This document shows positions 43,894-53,339 of a stretch of DNA of 64,000 nucleotides, one piece after another. The DNA comes from Boothiomyces macroporosus (Eukaryota; Chytridiomycota; Chytridiomycetes; Rhizophydiales; Terramycetaceae): contig JADGKB010000010.1 of assembly GCA_027604185.1 (NCBI GenBank), positions 1 through 64,000 on the forward strand, read 5' to 3'. The position numbers and the translations under genes are program-made. Each line of letters starts with the position of its first letter. Within the stretch, counting starts at the first letter, position 1. Under the pieces are notes generated by a model that saw only the letters and a program-made list of their open reading frames with translations, searched no databases and had not been told where the DNA came from.

Positions 43894-45230
43894 ATGACAG
43901 ACATAAACCAAGAAAAAGTCCTTTCACTTATAGTGAGGTATCAACCATTTAATCCAGCCAACTGAAAGAATATGGGTTTTACACGGCAGCAAAGACGATC
44001 GCCGACGCTATCGGAATATCCCCAGAACCAAACAACAAGCTTGCTGAAATCTGTGCATTGAACAAGTTTAACATCCAAGAAGAGCAGGAACCAGTTCAGG
44101 AAGAAGTGGAAGTTGATAATGGCGAATTTGATTTCAGTAATCCTTCCGGTACTTTATATTTAAATGTAGTTTCCTATCAACCAAACTACAGCGCAATATT
44201 TACCACAATGCATAAAGAGCCAGTTAGAGCCTGCGGTAAGAAAATTCTAACTCCAAGCTTTCAGTCAGGACGGCGCTTATGTTGCTACCGGATCTCATGG
44301 TAGAAACATTCTAATATAGACACTTCGTTAAAAGTTTTGGATGCACATTTAATTGCCAGAAAAACCAGGGGCGACGGAGACGAAAAGAAGGTATTAAAGA
44401 CTCTGTATGATCACACCGGGCCCGTCAACGAAGTTGTCTTTCATCCTAACGGCGCTGTTTTAGCATCGTGTGCAGGTACATTGAAAGTAACTCTAGATGA
44501 TTACAAGATAAAGTTTTTTGACTTACAAAAACAAAACTCAAAGAGAGGGTTTAGATATCTATCAGATGCATATCCGGTGCGCTCAATATCTTTCCATCCA
44601 TCTGGGGAATTCATTATCTCTGGAACTGACCATCATGCCGTCAGATTATTTGATATCCAGACAATGAAAGTATTTATTCCATCGAATGCTGCAGATCATC
44701 ATCAAGGGGCGATTACCAAAGTACGATATGCTTCCAATGGACAAACATTTGCCAGTTGCTCCATTGATGGATCTATAAAAATCTATGATACAGTGTCAGG
44801 AAGGTGTGTTAATACAATATCAAAGGCTCACGATGGCGCTTCAGTTATCGGGATAGAATTTACAAAGTCCAACTCTTATCTGTTATCTACTGGGCTGGAT
44901 GGTAAGGGGAAGCTATGGGATATGGGAAGCGGCAAAGTGGTTTGTACTTATTCTGGAGCATTTCAAAAGGTAATCCGTGCCTTACATAGTTTGACTGCGC
45001 ACCAATGACTTTTTCTTACAATGAGGAATATATCATTGGTTCTGACTCGTCCAACCATACAATTTGTGTATGGAATTCTAGAAATGGTACTCATGGCTAA
45101 TACAGGTGAATTATGCAAGAGAATTAGAAATGTCCATGACAACTACATACACACAATCGCGGCCAGTCCCACGGATCCTGGGTTCTTCACTTCAGGTGAA
45201 GATTGTAAAGGCAGATATTGGAATCTATAA
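43894..45230 (+). CDS. CSTF1: Cleavage stimulation factor subunit 1 (CSTF1/CstF-50)
   Basis: Predicted 404 aa. CstF-50 is a WD40 subunit of the mRNA 3'-end cleavage machinery. An N-terminal dimerisation helix region (VLSLIVSQLKEYGFYTAAKTIADAI) is followed by seven WD-type repeats: RACAFSQDGAYVATGSHDTSLKVLD, VNEVVFHPNGAVLASC, VRSISFHPSGEFIISGTDHHAVRLFDI, ITKVRYASNGQTFASCSIDGSIKIYD, VIGIEFTKSNSYLLSTGLDGKGKLWD, and others. It ends GRYWNL. Introns: 43938..43957, 44236..44257, 44300..44319, 44476..44496, 44970..44989, 45087..45105. The 44476 intron is the one 21-nt intron in the window that keeps the frame open when retained (adds seven residues). Confidence 0.93.
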
Positions 45231-45280
45231 TCGCAATAAAAATTCAAAAATATTTTGCAAGTCCGAATTTAAATCTGCAA

Positions 45281-46291
45281 ATGCTGGGATCTCAAATGGC
45301 CCAAAAGAAAAACAAATCACAGTCATTGCAAGACAAGCGCCAGCTTCGAGCGGATTACAGAGAATTGACGAATGCCACAGACGGTATCTTTTATCTCAAC
45401 TAAGGGGAACGACAAGCCTTGATAAACGGGGACACAGAAAAACTTATTGAAAAGTTACGGGAAGGAAACCATCTGTTTAACAATGGTACTAGGAACTTAA
45501 CTCAGTGAAAACCACTCAAGAGGCAGTATTGGATTCAACGTTCTTGTTGAAAACGGTTGAAATCGCTGCTTCGAAAGCTCAAAAGCTCAAAATTGGTGGA
45601 TCTGCGTTCGATTTGAATGATTTTGTTGATAAAGCAAAGAGGAAAATTGGAAGTGACTGGAGTGGAATGTATTTCAAATTTAACCTAGTTCTGGATTCAC
45701 AAAACGTGCATGTTTATTACCGCCATCAACTGGATTCATGTTTGGCGCACTAGAGATAGAGCCAAAAGTAGCCGGACCTAGGAAAGCTGCTGTGCGTTTA
45801 CAAAAGGACAAATCAAAGCTAGTAAAGCCAGAGCAGGTTGATTTTGATTAATCGCAGTTAAAAGAAAGTGATGTACAAAGACAATCAAATGAAACATCCG
45901 CAAATGTTCAAGCAATTTATCAGTGTTTGGAAAAACTAGAAGAAACGGAAAGTGAAATCAATTTCTTTAAATTCTTTATCAATCCAAAGTCATTCTCTCA
46001 ATCAGTAGAAAACCTGTTTTATATATCCTTCTTGGTTAGGGATGGCAGAGTTAATATTCAAGAGAACTCTGAGAATGGGCTGGTTATCGAGAGTTGCGAG
46101 CCACCTACTCACGAACAGCAACAGGACCCTAATTATGCAAAGCTACAAACAATATTACATCTGGACCATCCAACTTGGAGAGTATATTCTTGTTAATGTA
46201 GGAATTGAGCAGCCACTATGGAATAACTGAATGTTTAATTCCAAATCGTGAGCCTGTTGCAGATGCAGGTGTTTCTAAATGGTACACTTGA
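45281..46291 (+). CDS. NSE4: Nse4, kleisin subunit of the SMC5-SMC6 complex
   Basis: Predicted 302 aa (297 from the second ATG at 45296). Nse4 bridges the SMC5 and SMC6 heads in DNA repair and viral/plasmid restriction complexes. Family blocks: ADYRELTNATDGERQALINGDTEKLIEKLREGNHLFNNVKTTQEAVLDSTFLL (Nse3-binding and N-terminal domain), FMFGALEIEPK, and the C-terminal winged-helix signature INFFKFFINPKSFSQSVENLFYISFLVRDGRV. Introns: 45384..45404, 45486..45505, 45669..45688, 45837..45857 (GTT donor), 46182..46201. It follows CSTF1 on the same strand after 50 nt. Confidence 0.9.
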
Positions 46292-46331
46292 TATTATACT
46301 TAATACATTTATGAATGCACTATGAATTTAT

Positions 46332-47446
46332 TCAATCCCATTTCAAGACATAACGGAAAGCTTTGGTAGTATCCAAAGACCCTTCCAAAAGCCCTTTCAT
46401 GGTTTCATTGATTTTTGAAAACGGGACTTCAGTAACATCACTCAAGATGTTGTTGTTTGCAGCTACTTGAATAAGTTTGTTGGTGTTCTTTGAGCCAGAA
46501 ACAATTGAACCGACAATCTTTTGCCCATTGAATACCAAACTGATCCAGTTATATTCAAACTTTGCAGTTGCCCCAGATGGAATGCCGACACGAACATAAG
46601 TACCGCCGGCGTGTAAAAGAGAAAGGAATAATTCCAGATTGTTTGCAACTGGGCAAGTGTCAATAATTACATCCAGCTTTACGTCTTTCAAGGTCTCCTT
46701 GTTGCTGTAGTTGTAGTAGTGATGGGCTCCCAAGTCAAGTGCTTGCATGTGTTTACCATCAGAAGAACTAAGGACGGTAACTTCAGCACCAACTGCTTTA
46801 GCAAGCTTGACTGCCATGTGGCCCAACCCACCAAGAGAAACAACACCAACTTTTGACCCTGGAGTAATATAATCTAAATTAGTAGGAGTTACCGATGATT
46901 GGTTCCCAGACAGTGATGCCAGCACACAGTAACGGAGCCACTTTTGCTAAATCGACAGTTTCAGGGATTTTGAACGCAAACCTGGCATCAATGTGCATGA
47001 TTTTAGCAAAGCAACCTTGAAGTTCACAACCCTAGATTAGCAAGGTTTACTTGGCGACCCCAGTTTCCTGCATTCTTTCCCAAGAACACTCCTTGATAAA
47101 CATGTTCGCAAAGGTTATCCTTTCCTTGGATACATTGACGACAAGATTTGCAAGAGTTTCTGATCCAACCAACTCCAACATGGTCACCGGCCTTTAGATT
47201 GGTGACGTTTCGTCCTACAGCAGCTACAATCCCAGTACCCTCGTGTCCGGCTACTAATGGGTAGGTAGTAATGCCCCAATCGTTGTTTTGCATATGGCAA
47301 TCTGTATGGCAGAGACCGCAGAATTTCATATCGATTTCCACTTCATCATCTTTAAGAGGAGCAAGTGGAATAGTCTTCAATACAGCTGGAGCTCCCTTGG
47401 ATTCAATAACGTAAGCTTCAGTTTCAGTTCTTGTGTTTTGCACCAT
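46332..47446 (-). CDS. Zinc alcohol dehydrogenase, cinnamyl-alcohol-dehydrogenase type
   Basis: Predicted 358 aa. A cytosolic medium-chain reductase. Catalytic zinc ligands are in CGLCHTDCH and GHEGTG; the structural zinc site is CKSCRQCIQGKDNLCEH; the Rossmann loop is SLGGLGHMAVK. The residues after the second strand (TVLSSSDGK) are Ser-rich, as in NADP(H)-preferring CAD/YahK/Adh6 enzymes. The likely role is aldehyde reduction or detoxification. Introns: 47032..47050 (19 nt) and 46874..46892 (19 nt, TACTAAT branch site). The first splice leaves a short insert (GRQGCELQGCFAKIM) not seen in relatives I know, so that junction is less certain. Confidence 0.88.
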
Positions 47447-47595
47447 TTTTTAGTGAGAAAAATTGAAATTCCTGATCCAGAAAAGTGCCACCGTTTGTGG
47501 CAAACGCAATTATGACAAATCATGAATTGATACCGAGGATTTACAAGATTCCATATACTCTGCGATTTTTTGATGACCGCTGCAGGTGACGTTCC

Positions 47596-47861
47596 CTACT
47601 CGGAGAAATATTCTTCCATGCTCTCAAAATACATCACATTAATACTGGTTCCAATCCTATGTGCTCCACCATTAATCATTACAAATTTCTGCATTTGCCT
47701 TATCAAGTATAGTTTTAGTGGGAGTTGAGTAATCAATTTTCAAAAGCTCGTGATTTTCTGTATATTGGAACCAAGATTAAAGAGTTCATTAACTACACAT
47801 TTATTATTGCTCTTTGTCTCATGAACATGGCGTTGAGCCATCTCAAAAGCTAGTGATAAAA
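47596..47861 (-). pseudogene. Possible decayed or mis-assembled gene, unknown family
   Basis: Three protein-like fragments lie in order but in shifting frames: VLSLAFEMAQRHVHETKSNN...ELFNLG; ENHELLKIDYSTPTKTILDK; INGGAHRIGTSINVMYFESM ending EEYFSE-TAG. The first two join in frame if GTTCCAATATACAG (14 nt, 47757..47770) were an intron, which would be exceptional. The second and third need a one-base shift. Either this is a pseudogene, or the sequence has an indel. The family is not recognised. Confidence 0.35.
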
Positions 47862-48143
47862 CCTACATCAAAAACAAAAAAGTAAAAGCGAAAGAAACGT
47901 TGAGCAATTGAATTTATTTTCTGGACTATGCATTGAGATAGAATAAATTAAAGTAATCGACTGTTTCCAATTTATACATTTACCACTACCAAGTTTGTGT
48001 AACTTCCAAATAATAACTACACTTGGTACATGCTTGGCATATTTATCCAACAAAACTGGACTGCATTTTGTATGTAACAATTCAGTACATCCAGTAATAG
48101 CAATCAAAATTGAAAAATATACCAATGAGAAGGCCTTTTTGGA

Positions 48144-48150
48144 TGACGTA
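48144..48150 (+). promoter_or_regulatory. TGACGTA element before 7TM gene A
   Basis: A CRE/bZIP-like TGACGTA ending 12 nt before the start codon. The same heptamer precedes genes B, D and the decayed copy. Confidence 0.4.
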
Positions 48151-48162
48151 AGTTTTTGTAGA

Positions 48163-49196
48163 ATGCAGCAAACAGTCGAAAATATAGAAACTGCTCTGCT
48201 TTTTCCTACAGCGTTTATCACACTGTGCGTATGCAACAAATACATCCATCCTCAATATCGATGCAAGCCAAATTATCGATATATGGCTGTAATATTATTT
48301 CTGCTTCTGCTCTTTTTGGTATACCGAGTTTTCAGGATGGGCCAATCAATTTCAGAACTTGATACGGTAGTTTATAGGATTTCAATCGATTTTGGATTGC
48401 TATCTATTGCAGTTCTCAATTTACAAACACTTCGAATTTTCTACATTTTGGATCCAAAAATTGGCAATTGGAAAATTGTTTTCGACATTTATCTGGCAAG
48501 TGTTTGTATTGTGTTTATTTCCAAAGCAATACTGATTATACTCGGAGTAACCAACATCTTTGCTTTCCCTTATCCCTATATCCTGGCAGACCTGTACCTT
48601 GGGTTAATAATCACTGAAGATAACCTACAGGGAATATACCTGTCAATATTGATATTCAACTCCCTACACAAAAAGACGGAATATAGAGACGCGAAAATGA
48701 AATTTGCCTTGTCTATCGGTTACTGCTGTGGATTGATCCTTTTTGACTGGCTGAGTTTCTTTTTGATCAAGTTTTTGAATCGTAAAGCGTTTCTAATTTA
48801 GCTATATCATTAAAAGGAGATAACGATATCTGTTTCAACGTGGTATTCATACACTGTCTGGCTTTAACAGGTGTGTTTCATCATTTCAAAAATCTTGCTG
48901 CAATAAAAATCAAGAAAAAGCTAAAGTCGCTGCAGAGTATAGACGTGGGTATGCAAGTAATATACAACAAGGAAGATCCGAACATCAAGCTTCCTTTTCC
49001 AAAAAAGTTTCCTGGCCCAAAGATTTTGAAGAGTACAGTCCATTCTTCCAATAATTCTACTGGTAACTCTAATTTGTGTGCCAGCGCGCAAAGCTCCGTT
49101 TCCAATTTCTCTGATCCAAAAGTTCAAGGAGGGAAAAAGAAACGAGTGTCCTTTGCCATACCAGAATGCCAACCCGATATCTCAAAAAGTATTTGA
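48163..49196 (+). CDS. Seven-segment membrane protein, tandem family member A
   Basis: Predicted 337 aa, unrecognised. Seven hydrophobic segments at about 9-28, 40-58, 72-96, 106-127, 138-166, 176-204 and 218-236, with a short N-terminus and a basic C-terminal tail: a GPCR-like layout, though no known GPCR signature is seen. Family motifs: YRCKPNYRYM after TM1, LGQS/MGQSISELD before TM3, TEDNLQGIYLSILIFNSLH in TM5, FDWLSF in TM6, HHFKNLAAIKIK after TM7. The tail carries KKKRVSFAIPE, an RVxF-type (PP1-docking) motif. One intron, 48782..48801 (20 nt, phase 1), between TM6 and TM7, as in all copies. The start fits the N-termini of its paralogues. Confidence 0.8.
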
Positions 49197-49257
49197 ACTA
49201 ACAATATCCTTCGCCTTTGGAAAAAAGCACTTTTCAGAATAAAGTAGAGTTGTTTAT

Positions 49258-49419
49258 CTACTTTGCTCTTTCGTGTGGCAAGTGGTATCCACCATCTGTG
49301 TTACCAAACCAAAGAAAAAGTTTTCTCGATTCTTTCAAACCTGGTTTGCGATAGTCACCTCCAAAACCATCAAAATTTGCTCTCCATTGTATCAACGGCT
49401 CATTGTTTGAATGGAACAT
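49258..49419 (-). CDS. Short open frame, doubtful
   Basis: A 53-codon ATG frame convergent with 7TM gene A and divergent from gene B. Its composition is protein-like and aromatic-rich (QWRANFDGFGGDY, KLFLWFGNTDGGY), not the usual AT-noise pattern. There is no hydrophobic segment and no family recognised. It may be chance, an exon of something unspliced, or a relic. Confidence 0.2.
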   Translation of the reverse strand: MFHSNNEPLIQWRANFDGFGGDYRKPGLKESRKLFLWFGNTDGGYHLPHERAK

Positions 49420-49427
49420 AAATATGA

Positions 49428-49434
49428 TGACGTA
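49428..49434 (+). promoter_or_regulatory. TGACGTA element before 7TM gene B
   Basis: Exact copy of the heptamer, 25 nt before the start codon of gene B. Confidence 0.4.
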
Positions 49435-49459
49435 CAGCACGTCTAAAAACCTAATCAGT

Positions 49460-50364
49460 ATGGACAACTTGAAATCTGCTTCCCTCATTCCAACTACCAT
49501 TCTGTCGGTATATCTGTTCAATAAATATCTCCGGAGTGAATACAGGATTAAATTCCACTACAAATTAATGTGCTGCTTTTTGATATCAATTGCAGTCTCT
49601 TCTGGATATCGATTGGTAAGGTATGGGAAACCTCTGTCAGAGATCGACCTGCTTATAAACAGAACTTCTGTTGGAATATGTTTTGTATCTATAGCTACAA
49701 TCAATATGCAGACCTTGTCTATATTTTCTGTGTTGGATACGAGACTGGAAAAGTCCAAAGCCTTCTTTGATATTATTCTACTCATAGATTTCCTCCTATT
49801 TCTAGCCAGAGAGGTGGTTTGTGCTCTTAATGTATTCTATGGATTTGCGTTTGATTATCAACTATATCTTGGTAGAGCACTGATAGCTGTTGTCCTCCTC
49901 CAAGACCATATTCAAGGAAATTATCTTTCAGTACTGCTGTACAAGTCACTACATTCACAGTGCCGAGACTGGAATGCAAAATTAAAGACGATCATACTAT
50001 TGGTATGCTGCAATTTTTTGGTTGTTTTGGACTGGATCACCTTTTTTCTCTACAAGGATGTGAGAGGTAAAAAATAGTTGAACCAGTATCTTTAGAAAAA
50101 ACTGCGAATGACTTTTGCTTCAACATTTTGGCTATCCACTTTATCTGCCTGACTTTTAATTTTGATCAACTGAAAAACTTGGCACTTATCATGATCAAGT
50201 CCAAAGTAAGATATATCAACAACTGCAGTAGGGATGGCGGTAAATCGAAATGCAATGAAAACAATCCTGCCGAAATCCGCAGAAAACAATTATCAGAAAA
50301 GCTTCCCAGTGCAGCAAGTTCCTTTGACTATTCCAACAGCCCGGAAAAAGTAGTTGAATACTGA
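49460..50364 (+). CDS. Seven-segment membrane protein, tandem family member B
   Basis: Predicted 294 aa. Same layout as A: SASLIPTTILSVYLFNKYL (TM1), YRIKFHYKLM, YGKPLSEIDLLIN, TM4 with LLIDFLLFLAREV, LQDHIQGNYLSVLLYKSLH (TM5), LDWITFF (TM6), FDQLKNLALIMIKSK after TM7. The intron at 50067..50086 (20 nt, phase 1) is at the family position. The tail (about 60 aa) is Asn/Ser/Lys-rich and has no RVxF motif, ending SPEKVVEY. Earlier ATGs at 49424 and 49427 are in frame but absent from paralogues, so MDNLKS is preferred. Confidence 0.78.
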
Positions 50365-50685
50365 AATTACCGAGCTACTTTCAGAGTAAGGAAAACAGAG
50401 TATAATATTGCTTCTTTGAATTTGTACAATCAAATCTACTTGGGAAATATTTTCCATCTTCCCAAAATATATCTGTATACCATAAAAGAAATTATTTTGG
50501 TTGTTGATCAGGTTATCCATTACCATAAGCAGAGCAATTTTAAAATATAATTTTATATTTAGAATGTCTATAGAACAATACCATTTGATTATCTTTATTA
50601 TCTCAATATTAATGACATCATTGCTCAACCTACCAAAGTTTTCAAGCTCTTCTTTTTTCCATTGATCTACCACGTACTTTCCACC
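50365..50685. other. Intergenic stretch between 7TM genes B and C
   Basis: About 320 AT-rich bases. A minus-strand frame runs through it into both neighbours but starts with TTG and looks like chance. Near gene C there is only a partial match (CACGTA) to the TGACGTA element. Confidence 0.5.
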
Positions 50686-51677
50686 ATGTCGCAAGAAAAT
50701 ATAAATTTAGGTACAATCAGTCTCATTCCGACGCTCCTTTTCTCCATGTATCTGTGCAACAAATTCATTCACTCGAGCTATCGCAGCAAACCGCACTACA
50801 AATTGATGACTTTACATCTGATTGCAAACATTCTCATTTCGTGCTACCGAGTACTGAATTATGGAAATAGCCTTACGCCGGGGAATTTTGTATTTTACGG
50901 TCTATCTATAGATGTAGTGTTGGTTGCAATTGCCATATCCAACTACCAAACGTTGATGATATTCTCTGTTCTAGATTCAAAGCTAACCCAATACAAAAAG
51001 TTGTTGGTCGCGGTATTGGTAATTGTTGCAATAGTCTTTGGGGTCAAAATGGCGTTACTGATTATCGATGCTTTCCAACTATTGAATTACACTTACACTT
51101 TTGATGTTGGAAAGGCACTCACAATTTTGATCATTTCTCAAGACAATTTACAAAACTTTTACCTTACATTTTTAATCTACAACTCCTTGCATCACAAGAG
51201 TAAGAGAAGGGAAGCCAAAATGAAGGTTCTTATGCTCATCTCCTCTTGTGTCGCGGTCACATTATTTGACTGGATTTGCTATTTTGTCTCGGACTATTTA
51301 CATCGTATTTCCACTCTAACTTAGCCCACGAAAACAAGAACGATAATGATTTCTGTTTCAACTTTATAGCCATTCATACCATTTCAATGACTGGTCTGTT
51401 TCACCAATTCAAAACCTTGGCCATGATTAAGATTACCTCTAGGATCAAGGCTTTGGAAAAGCACAATATTGAACATCAAGTAAAGTATGATCAAGAATTG
51501 CCTACGATATTATTGGCCCAACTTCCGGTTGAAAAAATTGCTCTTCAAAAGCCGAAATCTGTCAAAACTAGAGGTAGATACAAGCCGCAAAGAAGTACTA
51601 ATAGTACTTTGAACAGTTCTGCTGGCTTATCGGCAATTCTAGAGAAGAAATCAAAGCGAGTTTCTTTTAGTTTTTAA
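50686..51677 (+). CDS. Seven-segment membrane protein, tandem family member C
   Basis: Predicted 323 aa. Motifs: GTISLIPTLLFSMYLCNKFIH (TM1), YRSKPHYKLM, YGNSLTPGN, SQDNLQNFYLTFLIYNSLHH (TM5), FDWICYF (TM6), FHQFKTLAMIKITSR after TM7. The intron at 51305..51324 (20 nt, phase 1) is at the common position. The tail ends KKSKRVSFSF, so an RVxF-type motif sits at the extreme C-terminus. TM3 and TM4 are rich in Val and Ile. The function is unknown; a receptor- or transporter-like membrane role is inference. Confidence 0.8.
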
Positions 51678-51795
51678 TATACCGATAGTATGTTGATGTC
51701 ATTTCGTCATGTAATTCTATTAAGCAGTAACTGCATTTTCACAGCTTTTTTCATTACAGATTTTGAAGAACGGCATATTTAAATATTCTTTAAGG

Positions 51796-51802
51796 TGACG
51801 TA
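51796..51802 (+). promoter_or_regulatory. TGACGTA element before the decayed 7TM copy
   Basis: Exact heptamer, 39 nt before the residual ATG. Its retention suggests that the pseudogene arose from a full promoter-plus-gene duplication. Confidence 0.35.
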
Positions 51803-51841
51803 TAAGGTTCTAGTGATTGCAATAGAAAAGAAACACTCGAA

Positions 51842-52051
51842 ATGATACCATCCCTATTGGTTCGCCTTTATCTCTGCAACAAAATATCTACAATTAAAGT
51901 ATAGATCGAAGCGGCATTACAGATTGCTGTTGACACACGTTTATTATAGTACTTTGATTCGAAGGCTGCTGTGGTACGATGAGCTCTCACCAATTCGACA
52001 TGATCTACGGATGATATTCATATTTGGTAGAGTTGTTAGGTGAATGGTTTA
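51842..52051 (+). pseudogene. Decayed 7TM family copy (N-terminal remnant)
   Basis: Starting at the ATG, the frame reads MIPSLLVRLYLCNK (matching TM1 of members A-C). It then breaks by frameshift, and the next frame reads YRSKRHYRLLLTHVYYSTLIRRL, matching the family loop YRxKxHYKLM, the start of TM2 and the (L/R)(L/R) run before TM3. LSPI and a short remainder follow before a stop, and no TM3-TM7 sequence is visible. So it is broken by a frameshift and truncated. Position and promoter element agree with a former array member between C and D. Confidence 0.7.
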
Positions 52052-52205
52052 TTGGAATCTTTGAATGGTGCGATTTCGTATATCTTTACCCCGCCTTTAT
52101 AAAAGCAATATATTTAGATCCGATATAATTTCACAATAATCTTGATCAGGTAAGATCCTAATCAACTAAACTGGTAATTACCAGAACTCGGCATTTCTCA
52201 TAAAC

Positions 52206-52380
52206 GAACCCAGAATTCCATTCTAAGAGGTGGACCATAAATTGCGTTGCTTTTGATCCAGATATAGAGTTCCTGGATCTTGTCTTCCAACAAACTGGAA
52301 TTCCAGATGATGGGGCATGCGGCATTATCACCGCACATCCTGCGACAATTCATAATATAGTCATTGTATTTCTAGGGTAA
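52206..52380. other. Short stretch open on both strands
   Basis: The plus frame reads ...INCVAFDPDIEFLDLVFQQTG...GACGIITAHPATIH (about 55 codons, no ATG). The minus strand is also open with an ATG (MNCRRMCGDNAACPIIWN...). At most one is real. Amino-acid composition favours the plus frame being a relic exon, but no family is recognised. Confidence 0.25.
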
Positions 52381-53322
52381 TTCAAATTGGCGAGTGGACA
52401 AAAAGATTTTTCTGAAAGAGTTATGAAGAGGGAGTAATATTTCTTAATCAGTTTGATCTATATAGCGGAGATTAAATTTCAGTTACGTCACTGTTATCTA
52501 TTTGCAAAGCAAAAATTCATTACGTGTAGGTATTGATGTTCCTAATTGAATGTTTACTGCAAACCCGCGGAACCCATCGGTAGCAATCAATAGAATGTCC
52601 CGACAACGAACTTCTTGAATCATATTGGAAAGTAACTACAATAGCGGATTAGTTACTGAAACGAATCAATGGAAGTTGTTATCGAATTCAAATTTCAAAC
52701 CTCAAACAATATTTGGACCAAAAGTAGCAAACCCATCACCTTTTACGTGTTATTGTTATTCTTACTAACCTTTCATTCTATACCTATTTCAGGATTGTAT
52801 CCCGCCGCTCTAATTCTCTTGCCGGTTGGTGATTCTGTCACGATATAAAACGACATATACAGGCAGATGTTGCATTACTCTTTGACACATTTGGACACTG
52901 ACTATATGCGGGATTACAATATATTAGTATTGCAACTCCGCTGTAGTGATCTATGGCTAAAGAGAAATTGGGTTTCCCCGGGAAACGATTAGACATTTTT
53001 ATAAGATATTATTCCAATACTAAATAGTGGATATAACAGATGAACAGGGATCGTTCAGTAAAATACCGTTTAAAAAATCCTATTTTCCAGGGAAAATTTG
53101 AGGACAGTGAATCTAAAGACAGTCCAGCTGTCGGACCAGAATAATAAATGACTGAATCAAGATTAATCATTAATCTTTCATAGATTTCCACTTTGGGTCG
53201 ACTGCCCATTAGCAAATTTGGCGTTTCTATATATTTCGAGTTTACTCAAATGAGTATCTAAAACAAATAGTTGGAAACTGTTTTGTTAAAATGATTTGTC
53301 CTAGATTGAGATATTTTTCGTC

Positions 53323-53329
53323 TGACGTA
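53323..53329 (+). promoter_or_regulatory. TGACGTA element before 7TM gene D
   Basis: Exact heptamer, 10 nt before the start codon; context CTGACGTAAG, nearly the same as before gene A. Confidence 0.4.
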
Positions 53330-53339
53330 AGTTTGTCAA

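Larger units (their letters stand above)
47447..48162. other. Intergenic stretch with a possible broken gene
   Basis: About 700 bases between ADH and the first 7TM gene. It holds coding-like minus-strand fragments at 47596-47861 (separate entry), a TGACGTA element at 48144, and an antisense frame overlapping the 7TM start that I do not accept as a gene. Confidence 0.45.
51678..53339. other. Gene-poor gap in the 7TM array with a decayed copy
   Basis: At 1.66 kb this is the longest stretch without an intact gene. It includes the decayed copy at 51842-52051 and an open stretch at 52206-52380. From 52400 to 53300 I see nothing coding. A TACTAAC followed by a pyrimidine run and TTTCAG at 52760-52792 resembles a conventional 3' splice site but has no exon partner. 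Confidence 0.5.

Noticed and set aside
46332..47446. Alcohol dehydrogenase as a recent bacterial transfer
   Set aside because: It has two introns of the local 19-nt type and base composition like its neighbours, and CAD-type enzymes are common in fungi; no sign of recent transfer.
47868..48245. 125-codon minus-strand frame overlapping the start of 7TM gene A
   Set aside because: Overlaps a well-supported gene start; composition changes abruptly, and no relation to the fragments at 47596-47861 could be shown.
50293..50694. 133-codon minus-strand frame between 7TM genes B and C
   Set aside because: Begins with TTG, overlaps both neighbours, and is Ile/Asn/Lys-rich as expected of AT-rich noise.
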